Below the pieces are notes generated by a model. That model worked only from the letters and a program-made list of their open reading frames with translations. It was not told where the DNA came from and did no database searches. Position numbers and translations under genes: made by a program. Shown here piece after piece: positions 31,264 to 41,804 of a stretch of 64,000 nt of DNA (position 1 is the first letter of the stretch; every line of letters starts with the position of its first letter). This stretch comes from Tetmemena sp. SeJ-2015. Lineage: Eukaryota > Ciliophora > Spirotrichea > Sporadotrichida > Oxytrichidae. Where the stretch lies: contig JAJKFJ010022465.1 of assembly GCA_027382625.1 (NCBI GenBank), forward strand, positions 115,128-179,127, given 5' to 3'.

Positions 31264-33888
31264 TTCATTAATTAGGTCTGCCTGCGCCAGAATTCTCATC
31301 GATGGAGCTTGGTGGCTGCTGCTGCTTTTATGCAGCCATTTTCATTTCCTTCTCCTCCATTAGGTACATTTTGGTCATAGCCTTGGCCCTAGTAGTAATT
31401 TTAATTGTAATATCCATAATCAGCTGGTGGTTGACCCTGTGCATATTCCTAACCCTAGTAATTATAACCATAGTAAGCTTGATTATAGTAAGATTGATCA
31501 TAGCCCGCAGCCTACGCATTTGGATCGACAGGGACTGCACCGTTGCATCAGAAGCTGGCTATTCAGGATTAGGCTGAGGATGCTATCCTTGATGGCCATA
31601 TTCAGCAGGGTAGCCCTAATGAGCACCATACTGCTACTGCTGCTGTTGGTAATAGTGATAATAATTAGGATCATACCTTCCTATCCTGCATACTACTAAT
31701 TATACCCGTATTGAGAGTAGTCATAATTCTAGTGTCCTTCAGCTCCTGGGTAAGAATTCTATTAAGACATTTGATTTGTATTTTATACACTTAAATATGG
31801 TTGGTAAGAAGCCTACGCTGCTTAAGATTATAGCTGCGCCATTTGCTGAAGATTGCTGACCACTCCAGGCTATAGAATTTTCATAAATATTTAAAGTTTA
31901 CATACCTTCATTTGGCTCTCCATGCTCGTCATAACTCCAACCTGTTAAAGCCATGCTAGCATAAGCAAGAGAGGGATTTGCCCATCAAGATATTAGAGGC
32001 AAAGCTACCACTCTCAGGTTTAAGAGAATCAGGAACTGCTCCATTAATCTGCTGACCATCTGATGCTAATCTCTACTGATTGAAAACTGCAATTCCACTT
32101 CCATAAGGATTCTTAGAATAATCGTATGAGCTTGCAGAAGATTGATTCATGTATCTTTGAATCAGACTCAAAATTTCTTGTCTAGCTATCTCTACGTTGT
32201 TTGGATCTCCATCAGCTTCTACGATTCTTTCCTCAGATGCTGGATCATTATTTTTCTGAGGTATAAAATAGCTTGGTATTGCTTTTTTGAGCAATTCCTC
32301 TAAGATTTTCTCCACTTTTACCTATAATGAGGCCAACAAACTTATCTGGAACTTTAATCTTATGATGAGGTCCTGAGAATGGATTGACATCTCCAACGTG
32401 AATCTAAGGATCATTTGCCCTTCTTTAATCCCTAATTATTTCCTCTATCATTTCCTTTGCCCTCTCATATTTATCCTTAGCTCCTTCTACAAATACATTC
32501 CTTAAATTACTGTTGGGAATTTCCTTCTTAGCAACCTGAATTTTAGCCCCGCTGTCTTGCTGAAGTTGTCTAATAGTTTCTCCTCCTTTTCCTATAATCA
32601 AACCTACACAGTCATTTGGAACTGGAATGATGTAAGCGTAGGGAGATGGAGGACCGTAAGGAGTCATCATACTATCATCCATTTATGAAGTAGGCACGGT
32701 CTAATTGTTAATCTACTAAGCAACGTTTAGCTACTCTTCTCTTATTTTGTTTCTAGTTAGACTCATCTGCTTAAATGACTCTCTCTATTGCATTTTCAGC
32801 CCTTTTTACATTTTCATACGAATCTCCAATAACCAAAACATGCTGATCATCATCGTCATCAGGTTAAGGAGCAGACCCTTCTTTCTAGGAGCCCTTGCCT
32901 CTTATTAAGATCTTGCATCCTGATTCCTCTTCAAGTCTCTTTTGGTAAAGACCCTTTGGCCCTATCAACAATCCTATAAAGTTGACTCCGGTATTCATAG
33001 GCAAGAAAATCTTCTTCTTTATCTTTGAGGAATCCTAGAGTGCACTTAAAATTGCAGGGGATAGATTTTAAAGTAAGGCTGGGTTTGATCCACCGAACAT
33101 CAAAGCAGGCTGACTTTGGTCTACTGTAATTCTTCGCACTAAAAAATGATTAGGAAAAAAATGAAATTACTTACTTTACTATTTGAGTTCTTCTTCTGTT
33201 GCGTCTCTCCATTAAAATTTTCTTCTTTTCTAAGGGATGGCGGGAGGAGGCATCAGATTGCGGTCCCCATTTTAAAATCCTTGCTAATTGTAAAAATTCT
33301 ACATTTAAGCTAAAGACAACTATTAATTTGCATATTTTTAATTGTTAGATGATTGTTATGAAGCTACAAAAGAGACATTACTTTCAAAAATAGACTTACG
33401 TAAATCTGTGAATCTGCTCAATCTTTTCTCTCTCCTTTGTTGCTCTTCGAGCATTTGCTATTGACTCATAGGTGTCTCTAGATTGTTTCTAGTTTGAGTT
33501 ATATCAGCGACTCTTTCCGCATTTTAAAACCCAGATGGAGGATTTTATACTATTGGTTAAGATGTTGGCGGCTGTTGACTAAATCCTCTGCTGTTGTCAA
33601 AATTTCCATTTGATGAGCCCCCTCTGACATCACTCTAGAACTAGAGTTTGGAAAATCTTGAGGATTCATTATTTATTTTACTTACCTGCCATTATTGTCC
33701 GTTCTTCTCTCGTGGCGATCTCCTCTATCTTTACTATCCCTCCTTCTCTCATCTTTTCTATCTCGCTTACTGCTTCTTTCACTGCTTCTATCTCTACTCC
33801 TTGAAGAATGTTTCTTGTGCTTTTTCTTATCTCTGTGCTTGTGGTCTCTCTTTCTCTCGCTTGAGCGGGATCTTGAATGCTTTCCCAT
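31264..33888 (-). CDS. Multi-KH RNA-binding protein with N-terminal RS domain
   Basis: ATG 33888 opens an RS/RD/KD-rich tail of 68 residues ([20 protein letters not shown]) and then spliced exons with GTAAG introns. The first KH domain, [33 protein letters not shown], is of the SF1/branchpoint-binding type. Two more canonical KH domains follow ([38 protein letters not shown]), and the C-terminus is Tyr/Gln/Gly-rich ([17 protein letters not shown]). Likely role is pre-mRNA splicing or RNA binding in the nucleus. Several one-base frame changes (near 32320, 32740, 31540) are unexplained. The end is TGA at 31268 or 31296 depending on the last frame. Confidence 0.8.
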
Positions 33889-34076
33889 TTTATCTCTGGT
33901 GAAATACTACTGATTATATATAGCAAGGTAATATGATTTCCTAATTTTATATTATAAGGGCCCTTTGTCATTTGATGAAGCATCTTTTAAATATTAGAAA
34001 ATTGGAGGAAAACATACAACTTAATTATCTATTATATAAAAATATGTTCAAGAGCTAGAGATTTTACGAGAGATTA

Positions 34077-35873
34077 TCAAAATTTATGATCAACAAAGCA
34101 AAATAGATTGTCGAGACTCTTTTGATCTCTCTTGTACTAGATATATCTATTGGGAAAATCTTTGGATCTGAATGTCACCGTTGATAGATAGCCTTAGTCC
34201 CCTATGTCAAAGTCTAGTTCCATATTAATTCCTTTCCTAATTGCCACATCTAAAACTTACTGAATTAGTTCAAATCTGCTATAGGTCTTAATTGATCCAA
34301 AGAGACACATGAAGTCAAGTTACTGCGCAATCAATGCCTATTAGTCGGCACCCTTTGAAAGGCTAGGATTTAGTGAGGACATTGGATTCATTAAACTTGT
34401 AGGTATGGAATTTTCAAGTTTCTCTGTCACTCTAGTCTCTTTCAAGATGGTACTTATTTTATTTAGCTTATCTTTGACGAGTCCTGCTGTCAATTTATTG
34501 TTGTGAGACATAGTAAATAGAGTAGAGATAGCTATGAATAATAACTGGAGATGCCTCATTGTCTTTTAAATCTCGCTGAGAGGATTTTCAGGGTCATCTT
34601 GGTACTTATTAAGGATACCCTTAACATACGAATCTAAGAGTGGCAATATGTCAAGAGTTGCAAACGTTTCGATCTTTGATTTATGTCTCTATACGATCTT
34701 AGTTACTAAATCTGTCACTACCTTATCAGGGATGTCAAGCATCTTAATCTGATCTATCATACTCTATTGCTGCTGCTTCATTATGATCTCCTTAGTGATG
34801 TCTAAGATATTGTTTGAGGGCCCAGAGTTTGGCTGGCCATTCATATGCTTCTCATACCCGTTTAGGTTTCCATTCTTAAGATGATCTTGCTTGTGGATAT
34901 CAAAGATTTGAGGGCCTTTAGTGTCGGTGCCATAGTACTGGTCAGAGTCAGTCATCCTTTCTCCAGCAAAAGCATTATGCCTGGCATCTATACTACCAGC
35001 ACCGCCTCCATTCATTTGATACAGCTGTGCTTGCATCTTTTCAATAGACCGGCCTCTCCCTCTACCTCTTCTCGGAGCTTAGAAACTTCCATCCAAACCA
35101 TGCCTTAAGTGCTCGTTTCCATTTATGTGATGCTCCATTTTCTGGTGTTACTGAATCAAATGCATTTATTGCTATTGCTGAGGATGCTGCTACTATTGCA
35201 GTAGTTGCTGCTGTTGCTGAATGAGTGGATGTGGATTTTATCCTCCGAAATTAAATGGATCATTGAATACCTTTTTAGGAGGTCGACCTCTTTTCTTCTG
35301 TCCGGGAAACCCTTAATGTAAAATGCCTGGCCCTTAGTTTGGTGCTCCTTCTCTATGATCGTCGAATCCTCCATTCATGGAGATTATGTGATTTTGTTGT
35401 CCACCTCTCGGAGCTCCATTTATCTGCTGCATGCTTTTATTGTGCTACATCTGCTACATTTGCATAAGGTTTGGTAATGGTATAACTTCTAAGCATACTA
35501 CTTCTTATTGCACTAGCTAGTCTATGGAAGTGATCTTTTGTCCATAGACGCTTTATAGTGTTAGATATGGAAACTTGGGTATCCCTATTTGTAAGCATAT
35601 GAATTCAAGGATCTGTTGAATATCATTCATCGCCTTGAGGTCAATTATAGTTTGCATTTTGATGCTCTTTTCAATGTTAAACTTTAGGATGTATTTGCAT
35701 CTCGGGTAATCTACGGGACCGTAGTTGAAAGCACTTCCATTTCCTATTGTTCTTTAGCCATTTAGGTTAGAATTGTGGTGAGCAGTACCAGAAGCAGATT
35801 ACTGAAAATTGGTATGAGTGCTCTGTCTTAACTTATTGTAAAAGCTTTCGTTGGTGGATGATGGTGAATTCAT
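34077..35873 (-). CDS. Gln-rich protein with AT-hook-like motif
   Basis: One continuous minus-strand frame of nearly 600 codons from ATG 35873 to TGA 34077-34079, with no intron or IES. Residues about 50-150 are globular (YILKFNIEKSIKMQTIIDLK; EFICLQIGIPKFPYL). Then a basic GQKKRGRPPKKVF motif, as in AT-hook DNA-binding proteins, is followed by long Gln runs (encoded by CAG, CAA, TAG and TAA mixed) and an RGRGRG patch. The last 250 residues are helical and soluble. Probably a nuclear chromatin or transcription protein; no named family. Confidence 0.8.
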
Positions 35874-36260
35874 AGCAAACAAATTTTTAGTTAACTTTTG
35901 AATACAACAACATACTCAAACTCTCGTTCTTTCTTCGATCCAAAAATTTAAATCGAGCATTAAATATTTAGTCATTAAATCAGAAATTAATTTAATAAAT
36001 GCTTTTAAAACAAATTAATAAGCTAAAAAATTATTAAAGCAAGAATAAATTGAAATAAGTATTTTATTCTATAAAGAATAGATAGCATTTTATAACTTTT
36101 GTACTAACCTTAAAAATTAAATCTCAAAGGAAACATTAAAAAAATGATCTAAAATATATTTATTTTTCAGATCCTTCCCGAATGAATGACAGTGTTAGAT
36201 CTGGGGAATTTCAAGAAATCATAATCACTTATCCAGACTAATTAAAGAAAATCTAGTTGC
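35874..36260. other. Intergenic spacer
   Basis: AT-rich. Minus-strand frames at the left edge (LDFLQLVWISDYDFLEIPQI) may extend the small gene next to it by one more frame change; otherwise empty. Confidence 0.4.
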
Positions 36261-36519
36261 TCATCTTCTCGCCCTAGGGTGCTAATCCTTTTCTGTAATA
36301 TCATAATCTGATTCAGATGCATCTGATTCATTGAAATATATGCTGAGAATTGTTTTGAATTTAATTTATTTCATAGAGATGCTTTGGAAACTCCATTTTC
36401 ACGCGCTCTTTGCTTGCCTTAAACTACTCCTCTTGCTCTCTTTGTCTTCTCGCCATATCCTCGATCCCTCTCATCTTCACGTATTATTCTTCACCCATCT
36501 AGAGCGTGATCTGATCCAT
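36261..36519 (-). CDS. Small charged protein with one IES
   Basis: Begins MDQITLQMGEEQYVKMRGIE, continues as a charged helix (RRQREQEEQFKASKERVKME) and, after removing the IES at 36332-36374, ends DASESDYDITEKDQHPRARR before TGA 36261-36263. About 72 residues. It sits between the sulfurtransferase stop and the Gln-rich gene. The alternative that it is the 5' part of a longer protein, with a further frame change downstream, is open. Not recognised. Confidence 0.5.
36332..36374 (-). other. IES, pointer ATGAA (minus strand)
   Basis: Forward TTCAT at 36327 and 36370. Removing 43 bp restores KHLYESDASESDYDITEK. Confidence 0.75.
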
Positions 36520-36594
36520 AATTATAAATTTGCAACAACATTATTTGATCCAGTCTGTCAGCGACTAAATAAAGATAATAAATCCATCATCATT

Positions 36595-37631
36595 CACTTA
36601 CTAGAGCCTGATTCATTCTCTTTGAAATTAGGTTCTGGAACTGATCCCTATAATCAATCATTAATATCATTTTAATATAACTAGCTTACATATTCAGTCC
36701 AAGAACCATCGTATAATTTAGTGTTATCTCCATTTCCAAGAAGTTCCAGAGCTAAATTCACTATGCATGCAGTCACACCTGATCCACAATAATTTTAATT
36801 AATCGTAATTCATTAACTTAAATAAGAGACTGTGCCTAAGTTCACATCGATGTCGTGCTTTAAAAACACTTGAGCAAGTTATTTGTCGCTCAGAAAAGTC
36901 TTCGTATTAGGATCAACGAGCTCTGGGAAAGGTAAATTTTTAGCGCCTGGGATATGTCCAGATCGCACACCAGGCCTTGGCTCAGGTTCCTCAGCTAAAT
37001 ATCTTGAGGCAGGTCTAGCATCTATAATTTGAGAGCTCAAGAAGCCGTGGATATGATAGTAAGCCATCTTGTGCATTTCATTAACATTCCTAATTACATT
37101 ATCAGGATTTTCTTCTGTATATTTGTATTCCTCAGGACTTCCCCTTTCCCACTATGCCTATTCTCCTTTCTCAGTCGCTCTAAATTATATAAACATCTCA
37201 AAATGGATTACCTTCCCTCAGTTTACCCATTTAGGAAAGCCTCCATTTAAAACTCTCACATTTTTGGCACCAAAGTGTCTAAAAGTAAAGCCACTCTTGG
37301 AGAAGTAAATATACCTAAATTATCGTAGCAGACTATTTCGTCTTATCTTTTGACACCAAGTTCATGCATGAACTTTTCAAATTGATCCAGTGTAGGGAAA
37401 TTATGAGGCAGATTTCCTTCTTTCGTGTTATCTGAAATGAGATCTATATCGAAGAATCTTGCTCCAGGGATCCTGCTCTCAAGGTGCTCACTCCATCCAT
37501 CTCTCTTCATAAAGGGCAGGAACCAAGAGCCATTAAGAATTCTCAAATTACTTGGCTTTTACTTGATGAGGTTTTCAAGCTATTATGTCTCAATCAACAA
37601 TTTATCTCTAATCTCATAGGAAGAAAATTAT
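36595..37631 (-). CDS. Rhodanese-type sulfurtransferase (mercaptopyruvate/thiosulfate)
   Basis: Two-rhodanese-domain enzyme that transfers sulfur from 3-mercaptopyruvate or thiosulfate. The N-terminal domain contains LRILNGSWFLPF..RIPGARFFDID, LGVKRQDEIVCYDN and AKNVRVLNGGFPKW. The C-terminal domain has SQIIDARPASRYLAEEPE, RSGHIPGAKNLPF and the active-site loop VSYCGSGVTA with catalytic Cys, which appears only after removing a 33-bp IES. A final GT-AG intron leads to GSVPEPNFKENES and TGA 36595-36597. One T seems missing from a T run near 37275, breaking VAFTFRHFGAK. The start is uncertain: the frame is open upstream of 37631 but has no clear ATG. Confidence 0.85.
36793..36825 (-). other. IES in sulfurtransferase, pointer TTAT
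   Basis: Forward ATAA at 36789 and 36822. Removing 33 bp, which contain TGA, joins GTVSY to CGSGVTA. Confidence 0.85.
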
Positions 37632-37773
37632 CTTGATGATTATGAGGTAGATAACAAAAGCTTAAACTTAAACTATTTTAAAGTATTTAAAATTGATGGT
37701 ATAGCTTCTTGGATGATAGTTTGTTAATTTTGCTAAGTATCATTTTATGGATGTTATTATATCTTTAAGATTT

Positions 37774-39837
37774 TCAATTTATCTTTAAATTTACTTTTTT
37801 GTCCATCTAATAAGACGAAGAAGAATACTCCTTCTTCAATAGAGCTTAATTTTTAGTATAAAATTCATACTTTAATTAAGACTGAGGTATATTTATTCTT
37901 CTCCAGAGTTCTTCATGTTTCCTGCTCACTCTAAAGTTCTTATGACTCTCCAAGAAATCTTTGATTTCATCGAATTTGACTTCTTAGTAGTTAAAGAACT
38001 CAATATTGTCTCTGCCTCCAACAAGCAAAAACTGTGGGGATTAATGGTTCTCTGCGAAGTTAATGAAAGGAGGGGTGACCTTATTCAAGCTAACATTTAT
38101 CTTAGATACAAGTAAAAGATAGATGATTGAATTATTAAAGTAATCTTTGCAAACTCAAACTAAGGGTAGACCTTTATTAGGTGGCTGAAGTAGACCTCAT
38201 ACTTTGCACACTGCAGGCAATCTTATTCATGCATCATCAGGAAAAGAGGTTTCTTGCCTTCCCTATTGTGCACATGCTCAATAAAGTTAGAACCATAGAG
38301 TCTCAAAGAGTCATCCCCTTCAATTTCGATATCAGTATCCTAAGTTTCGGTCTTCAAATACTGCTTCAGCTTTCCTTCTTTGTACTGAGTTAAAATATTA
38401 GCTAGAACAAATATAATCCAATTTAGAGCAACGAAGTTTGAGATGATTGCGGCTGAGTCAATTTCTGGATCCTTTCTCAGTATCTCTAATGACCAATCCA
38501 TCATAGCGATAGCCAGTGTCTTCATTCTCAAGAATTACTAAATGGAAAGTTCTCCTTCCATCTTCAATTCTTTCCAGCTGGAGGTCATGTACTACGTCAC
38601 CAATCTCCAATCCATTTATAATGGCATATTCATACTCTGGGTACTTTGAATAGCCTCCATCATATAGTTGCTTCAAAACATATCATAGAAACAAGAGATG
38701 TAAAGATATCATACTCTAAAACATACCTGTAGAAGACATAGTTCTATTCAATGACATGAATCGAATCATGGGTGGTAACTATTGCAACTATCGGCTTCTC
38801 AAAATTAGAGTAGAGTTCAATGTTTTCTAGATCAATGTAGTCCACACTTGATTTAAGAGCTGCTCTTAGATTCCTGTGAGTTTCCTCCATATCCATTCCA
38901 AATTGCACTTCCTGCACAAACTAGTACTCATCCAAAATGGGGCATCTGATCACTCCAATCTCTGAGTGGATGATTGAAGAGAACTTATCTGGGATGTAAT
39001 GTAGATCTTCCACATAGGCGAATTTGATATGTCTGTTTCTCTACTGTAGCTATTTGAATCTGTCCATGTAGATGTCTCTGAACTCGGGTCTTTAAATTCA
39101 AATAACCTAAAGCAAAGACATATTTAAAGAATCTGAAGAAGAGCCTAGAACGAAGTGATGGTCAATTTGGTTCCTTATTTAATGGAATCTCTCAAGGCTA
39201 GTAATTTTCTCAATGTCAAGAGGCTTGAATTCCCTGATGAATTAGTCCAAATGGTATGCATCTCTGTGGCCAGTGAATTTAACCTTCTCTTGTAATTCCC
39301 CAGCTACGACTCTGATACAAAGTTTATTAACTTGAAAGAACTTACCTTTGAATAAAGATAGTAGGGTATCTCTCAATCTTAAATCTGTCAGATAATATAG
39401 GGGCCTTATCACCATTCATTCTCACAAATATAGCGTTCTCCTCACCAAACTTAAAGTATTTTCTAGATATAAGTTCGTATTCTGGCATGAATGCTTTGCT
39501 ATACTCACACCATGCTATAAAAGAGATCACGCAAATGATGAAGATGAATTAGAATTAACTATCTTAGGATCAAATCTTCCAATCCATTCAATTTATTCAA
39601 CTTACGTGCATAGAAAAGAAGGACAATAATGGAATTTCTCTAGTCCCTTGCTAGCTTCTGAATCTTTTCAAAATTGAAGTCACTGCCCTCTATGATATTG
39701 TGGGTATCATAAATCAAGTTTTGATGGTCGCTTTTCATTTCCAATTCACTGAAGTCTGTGTTATCAGTATGGCCATAGTGCGCAGAAACAACCACTAATA
39801 GGCTTATAAGCACTGCTAAAGATTTCATCAACGACAT
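37774..39837 (-). CDS. Thioredoxin-fold ER protein (PDI-like) with CXXS and CXXC sites
   Basis: ATG 39837 gives a signal peptide (MSLMKSLAVLISLLVVVSA). A first thioredoxin domain follows, whose active site is FYAPWCEYSKAF, that is CxxS instead of CxxC, with the usual RFKIERYPTIF cis-Pro strand. A middle part resembles PDI b-domains (HSEIGVIRCPIL; NFEKPIVAIVTTHD). A second thioredoxin-like site, LFLMMHEQDCLQCAKYEVYF, has CxxC. Several short introns (GTAAGT..TATAG, GTAAGT..ATCAG) are removed. A one-base frame change remains near 38530. The 3' end at TGA 37774 is tentative. Probable role is thiol-disulfide exchange or chaperone activity in the secretory pathway. Confidence 0.7.
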
Positions 39838-40128
39838 TTTTATTTAATAAACAACACTTATTAGTTTTACAAGATATTTTTTTCAAGTAAGATATATTTC
39901 AAATTTTAAATGAGCCATGAGAAAATTAGAAGAAATTGAAGAGTGATGAAAATGCTAAGAGCAGCCAATCAAATGCAGACTCTCCTAATCTTTAATGCAT
40001 TTCTAAACTCACTTTGCCCTATAAATACTTAAAATAGTTTACACTTTATTAGTGAATTTCAATTAGTTTAAAAGCCGATGTTGCTTTATTAGGATTTAAG
40101 TCTGTCAATATAGCAAGCAAACCTCAAG

Positions 40129-40170
40129 ATGGCACCACCACAGCACCTCAAAGGAAATGGAAAGGGAAAG
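40129..40170 (+). other. H3 MDS 1, 3' pointer GGAAAGGGAAAG
   Basis: Carries the start codon at 40129. Its 12-bp 3' pointer (40159-40170) recurs at 40766. Any upstream limit is unknown. Confidence 0.85.
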
Positions 40171-41300
40171 AATAATGCTCAAGGAGAAATTATTATAATA
40201 TCGGCAAAGGCAAGAATATCTTACAGCAACGATAGCAATCCACTCATCAGACATCTGTGCAGTCAAATGACATTCCGAGAATGTCTTCCACTTCATCCAA
40301 GGGAATGTTTCCTATCAACAGATCCCCTAGCGGCCAGATCCCCAGATCTGCGCGAAAGACTGCGCCTCGCACCCAAACAGTCATCAGTTCTTAATTAACA
40401 CGTTTTATAGAATGGATTAATCAATGAAAGCCAGGCCAGCTAGCTCTGAAGGAAATCAAGAAGCTGCAACAGAGCACCAACCTCATGATGCTCACTCACT
40501 CTTTATTGCTAGAGACTAGTCAGAGAGATAGCTCGCTAAAACAACGAACATGTGGACAAGCTTTGATCGCTCTACAGGAGGCAGCCGAATGCTTCCTCAC
40601 CGGTCTGTTTAAAACATGCCATATTAAAATTAATGAGCTTGTTCGAGGATAGCTACCAGTGTACTGTTCACTTCAAATTTAGTCCTAAGAGAGCGCCGCC
40701 TAGAGCAAAACAGATGAAGATAAATGCCTAAATAATTTTAGAAAAGTGAATTAAAATATTTTTGAGGAAAGGGAAAGGGCAAGTTTCTCGGCAAAGGAAT
40801 ATTTTATAGCACCCAGAAGGCTGTCAGAAGATTCAAGCCAGGCAGAGGGAATAGATATATTTAGGAAATATCTAAATAAAATATAGAATAATTAGAATTG
40901 TAACGAAAAATTTTAAAAGATTTCTATATACAAACTTCAAATTTAGATATTTCAAATACCTTTTTATTCTAACCATAAAATTATCATTTATTTAAATTTT
41001 ACATACTTAATACTTTTTTGAATAAAATTGTGTTGATAAATATTAAACATGATGGCTCGGCTTCCCTTCTAGAGACTAATATAATTATATCTTCTACTAC
41101 GAACAGTCCAGGTTCTCACTCCAATCTTTGACTTCTTCTTAATTAAAAGAGAAACTGTTCACGCCAAGAGAGTTACTCTTTTGGCCAAAGACATTCAAAG
41201 AAATCAAAAATAATGTGTGCTCTAATTAATTTTTTCAGCTGGCTAGACGTATCCGCGGTGAGCGACTTTAATAAAAAGATGAAGAGTAAGTTGAGGCTCC
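40129..41300 (+). CDS. Scrambled histone H3 variant (possible CenH3)
   Basis: A histone H3 gene whose pieces are out of order. Assembling twelve MDSs by matching pointers gives one open frame: MAPPQHLKGN, then a long Gly/Lys/Ser/Gln tail of about 100 residues, then RKTAPRTQKAVRRFKPGQLA, LKEIKKLQQSTNLMM, RLPFQRLVREIARQNNE, SRFSLQSLIALQEAAECF, LFEDSYQCTVHAKRVTLLAK and DIQLARRIRGERL. Every H3 fold element is present and the spacing equals canonical H3. The long divergent tail and altered core suggest a centromeric or other special H3. MDS order in the DNA is 1-3-5-7-9-10-2-4-6-8-11-12. The 3' end is unclear, since the frame stays open to TGA 41578. Confidence 0.9.
40201..40375 (+). other. H3 MDS 3, pointers TCGGCAAAGG and GCACCCA
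   Basis: Encodes the Gln/Ser-rich tail up to RKTAPRT. Its 5' pointer matches 40788-40797 and its 3' pointer matches 40809-40815. Confidence 0.85.
40428..40490 (+). other. H3 MDS 5, pointers AAGCCAGGC and CATGATG
   Basis: Encodes KPGQLALKEIKKLQQSTNLMM. Its pointers recur at 40835 and 41048. Confidence 0.9.
40509..40550 (+). other. H3 MDS 7, pointers CTAGAGACTA and ACGAACA
   Basis: Encodes QRLVREIARQNNE. Its pointers recur at 41069 and 41099. An 18-bp IES separates it from MDS 5. Confidence 0.9.
40561..40609 (+). other. H3 MDS 9, pointers CTTTGA and TGTT
   Basis: Encodes LIALQEAAECFLTGL. Its 5' pointer recurs at 41126, and a 10-bp IES separates it from MDS 7. Confidence 0.85.
40640..40671 (+). 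other. H3 MDS 10, pointers TGTT and ACTGTTCAC
   Basis: Encodes FEDSYQCTVH. The 9-bp 3' pointer recurs at 41154, beyond the cluster of even-numbered MDSs. Confidence 0.85.
40766..40797 (+). other. H3 MDS 2 (displaced), 32 bp
   Basis: GGAAAGGGAAAG plus ten bases plus TCGGCAAAGG; fits exactly between MDS 1 and MDS 3 and shifts the frame so that the ATG at 40129 reads into the tail. Confidence 0.85.
40809..40843 (+). other. H3 MDS 4 (displaced), 35 bp
   Basis: GCACCCA to AAGCCAGGC; encodes TQKAVRRFKPG and joins MDS 3 to MDS 5. Confidence 0.9.
41048..41078 (+). other. H3 MDS 6 (displaced), 31 bp
   Basis: CATGATG to CTAGAGACTA; encodes MMARLPFQRL and restores the conserved LPFQRLVREIA of H3. Confidence 0.92.
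41099..41131 (+). other. H3 MDS 8 (displaced), 33 bp
   Basis: ACGAACA to CTTTGA; encodes EQSRFSLQSL and restores the canonical distance between REIA and ALQEA. Confidence 0.92.
41154..41197 (+). other. H3 MDS 11, pointers ACTGTTCAC and TTCA
   Basis: Encodes TVHAKRVTLLAKDI. It joins MDS 10 across a 491-bp excision that contains MDSs 2, 4, 6 and 8. Confidence 0.9.
41234..41300 (+). other. H3 MDS 12, pointer TTCA
   Basis: Encodes QLARRIRGERL. It is separated from MDS 11 by a 37-bp IES. The 3' limit is not determined. Confidence 0.75.
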
Positions 41301-41339
41301 TTCATTTAAAGATGAGAATCTATAAATTACCATTTTAAT

Positions 41340-41591
41340 TTCATGCTCTCTTCTCTCTGAGCCCTTTCCCTCCAGCTTTGCTTTCCCTCAACTATTTTCA
41401 AGAGTTTTTTGTCAATGCAGCGGCCCCAAGGGGTCATCCACTGATCTTCGATTTTCCTGGTCTCCTCTTTCTTGCAACTCAGCTACTCTGCGCTACTCTA
41501 ACTATCTTGAAGTGCAACTTGCAGAGAGGGGATCCAGAACTAGAGAATTTCTTTTGAGGTGCTTTTGCTTCACTTTCTGACTGTGTGCCAT
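41340..41591 (-). CDS. Small helical protein or coding island
   Basis: From ATG 41591 the minus strand reads MAHSQKVKQKHLKRNS, then in the next frame ALQDSQSSAEQLSCKKEE and DQWMTPWGRCIDKKLLKIVE, then WRERAQREESMK. The composition is strongly coding and helical but the frame moves once, so an IES or a mutation lies near 41520. It overlaps the open 3' extension of the H3 frame on the other strand, which argues that H3 ends before this point. Not recognised. Confidence 0.45.
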
Positions 41592-41804
41592 CTTGTCTAT
41601 AATATTCCTTTTCACGGTTGACTTTGTAGATTTCTTAAATCAACCTTGACACACTCTTTCTTCTTTAGCAAATATTTTGATTCGAAGAAGAGAAAATAAA
41701 AACTTTGCGAAACTGATTTAAAGAAGTCTGTAATAAAAATCATCATATAATAACGTGGAATTATAGCTTATAATTGAGGTGAAAAATAGTAAAGCTTAAT
41801 AATA

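Noticed and set aside
31302..31699. Hydrophobic plus-strand ORFs (Leu/Ile/Val-rich, membrane-like)
   Set aside because: They are the antisense of the Tyr/Gln/Asn-rich C-terminus of the KH gene, whose composition creates false hydrophobic frames.
33648..33913. Leu/Ser-rich plus-strand ORFs
   Set aside because: Antisense of the RS domain at the start of the KH gene.
36331..36675. Plus-strand ORF of 114 codons
   Set aside because: Antisense of the small charged gene and the 3' end of the sulfurtransferase, both of which have much better composition.
40491..40508. A 4-bp tandem CTCA slip in the H3 gene as the cause of the frame change
   Set aside because: It restores the frame and length, but the displaced 31-bp MDS at 41048 does so too and also restores the conserved LPFQRL residues.
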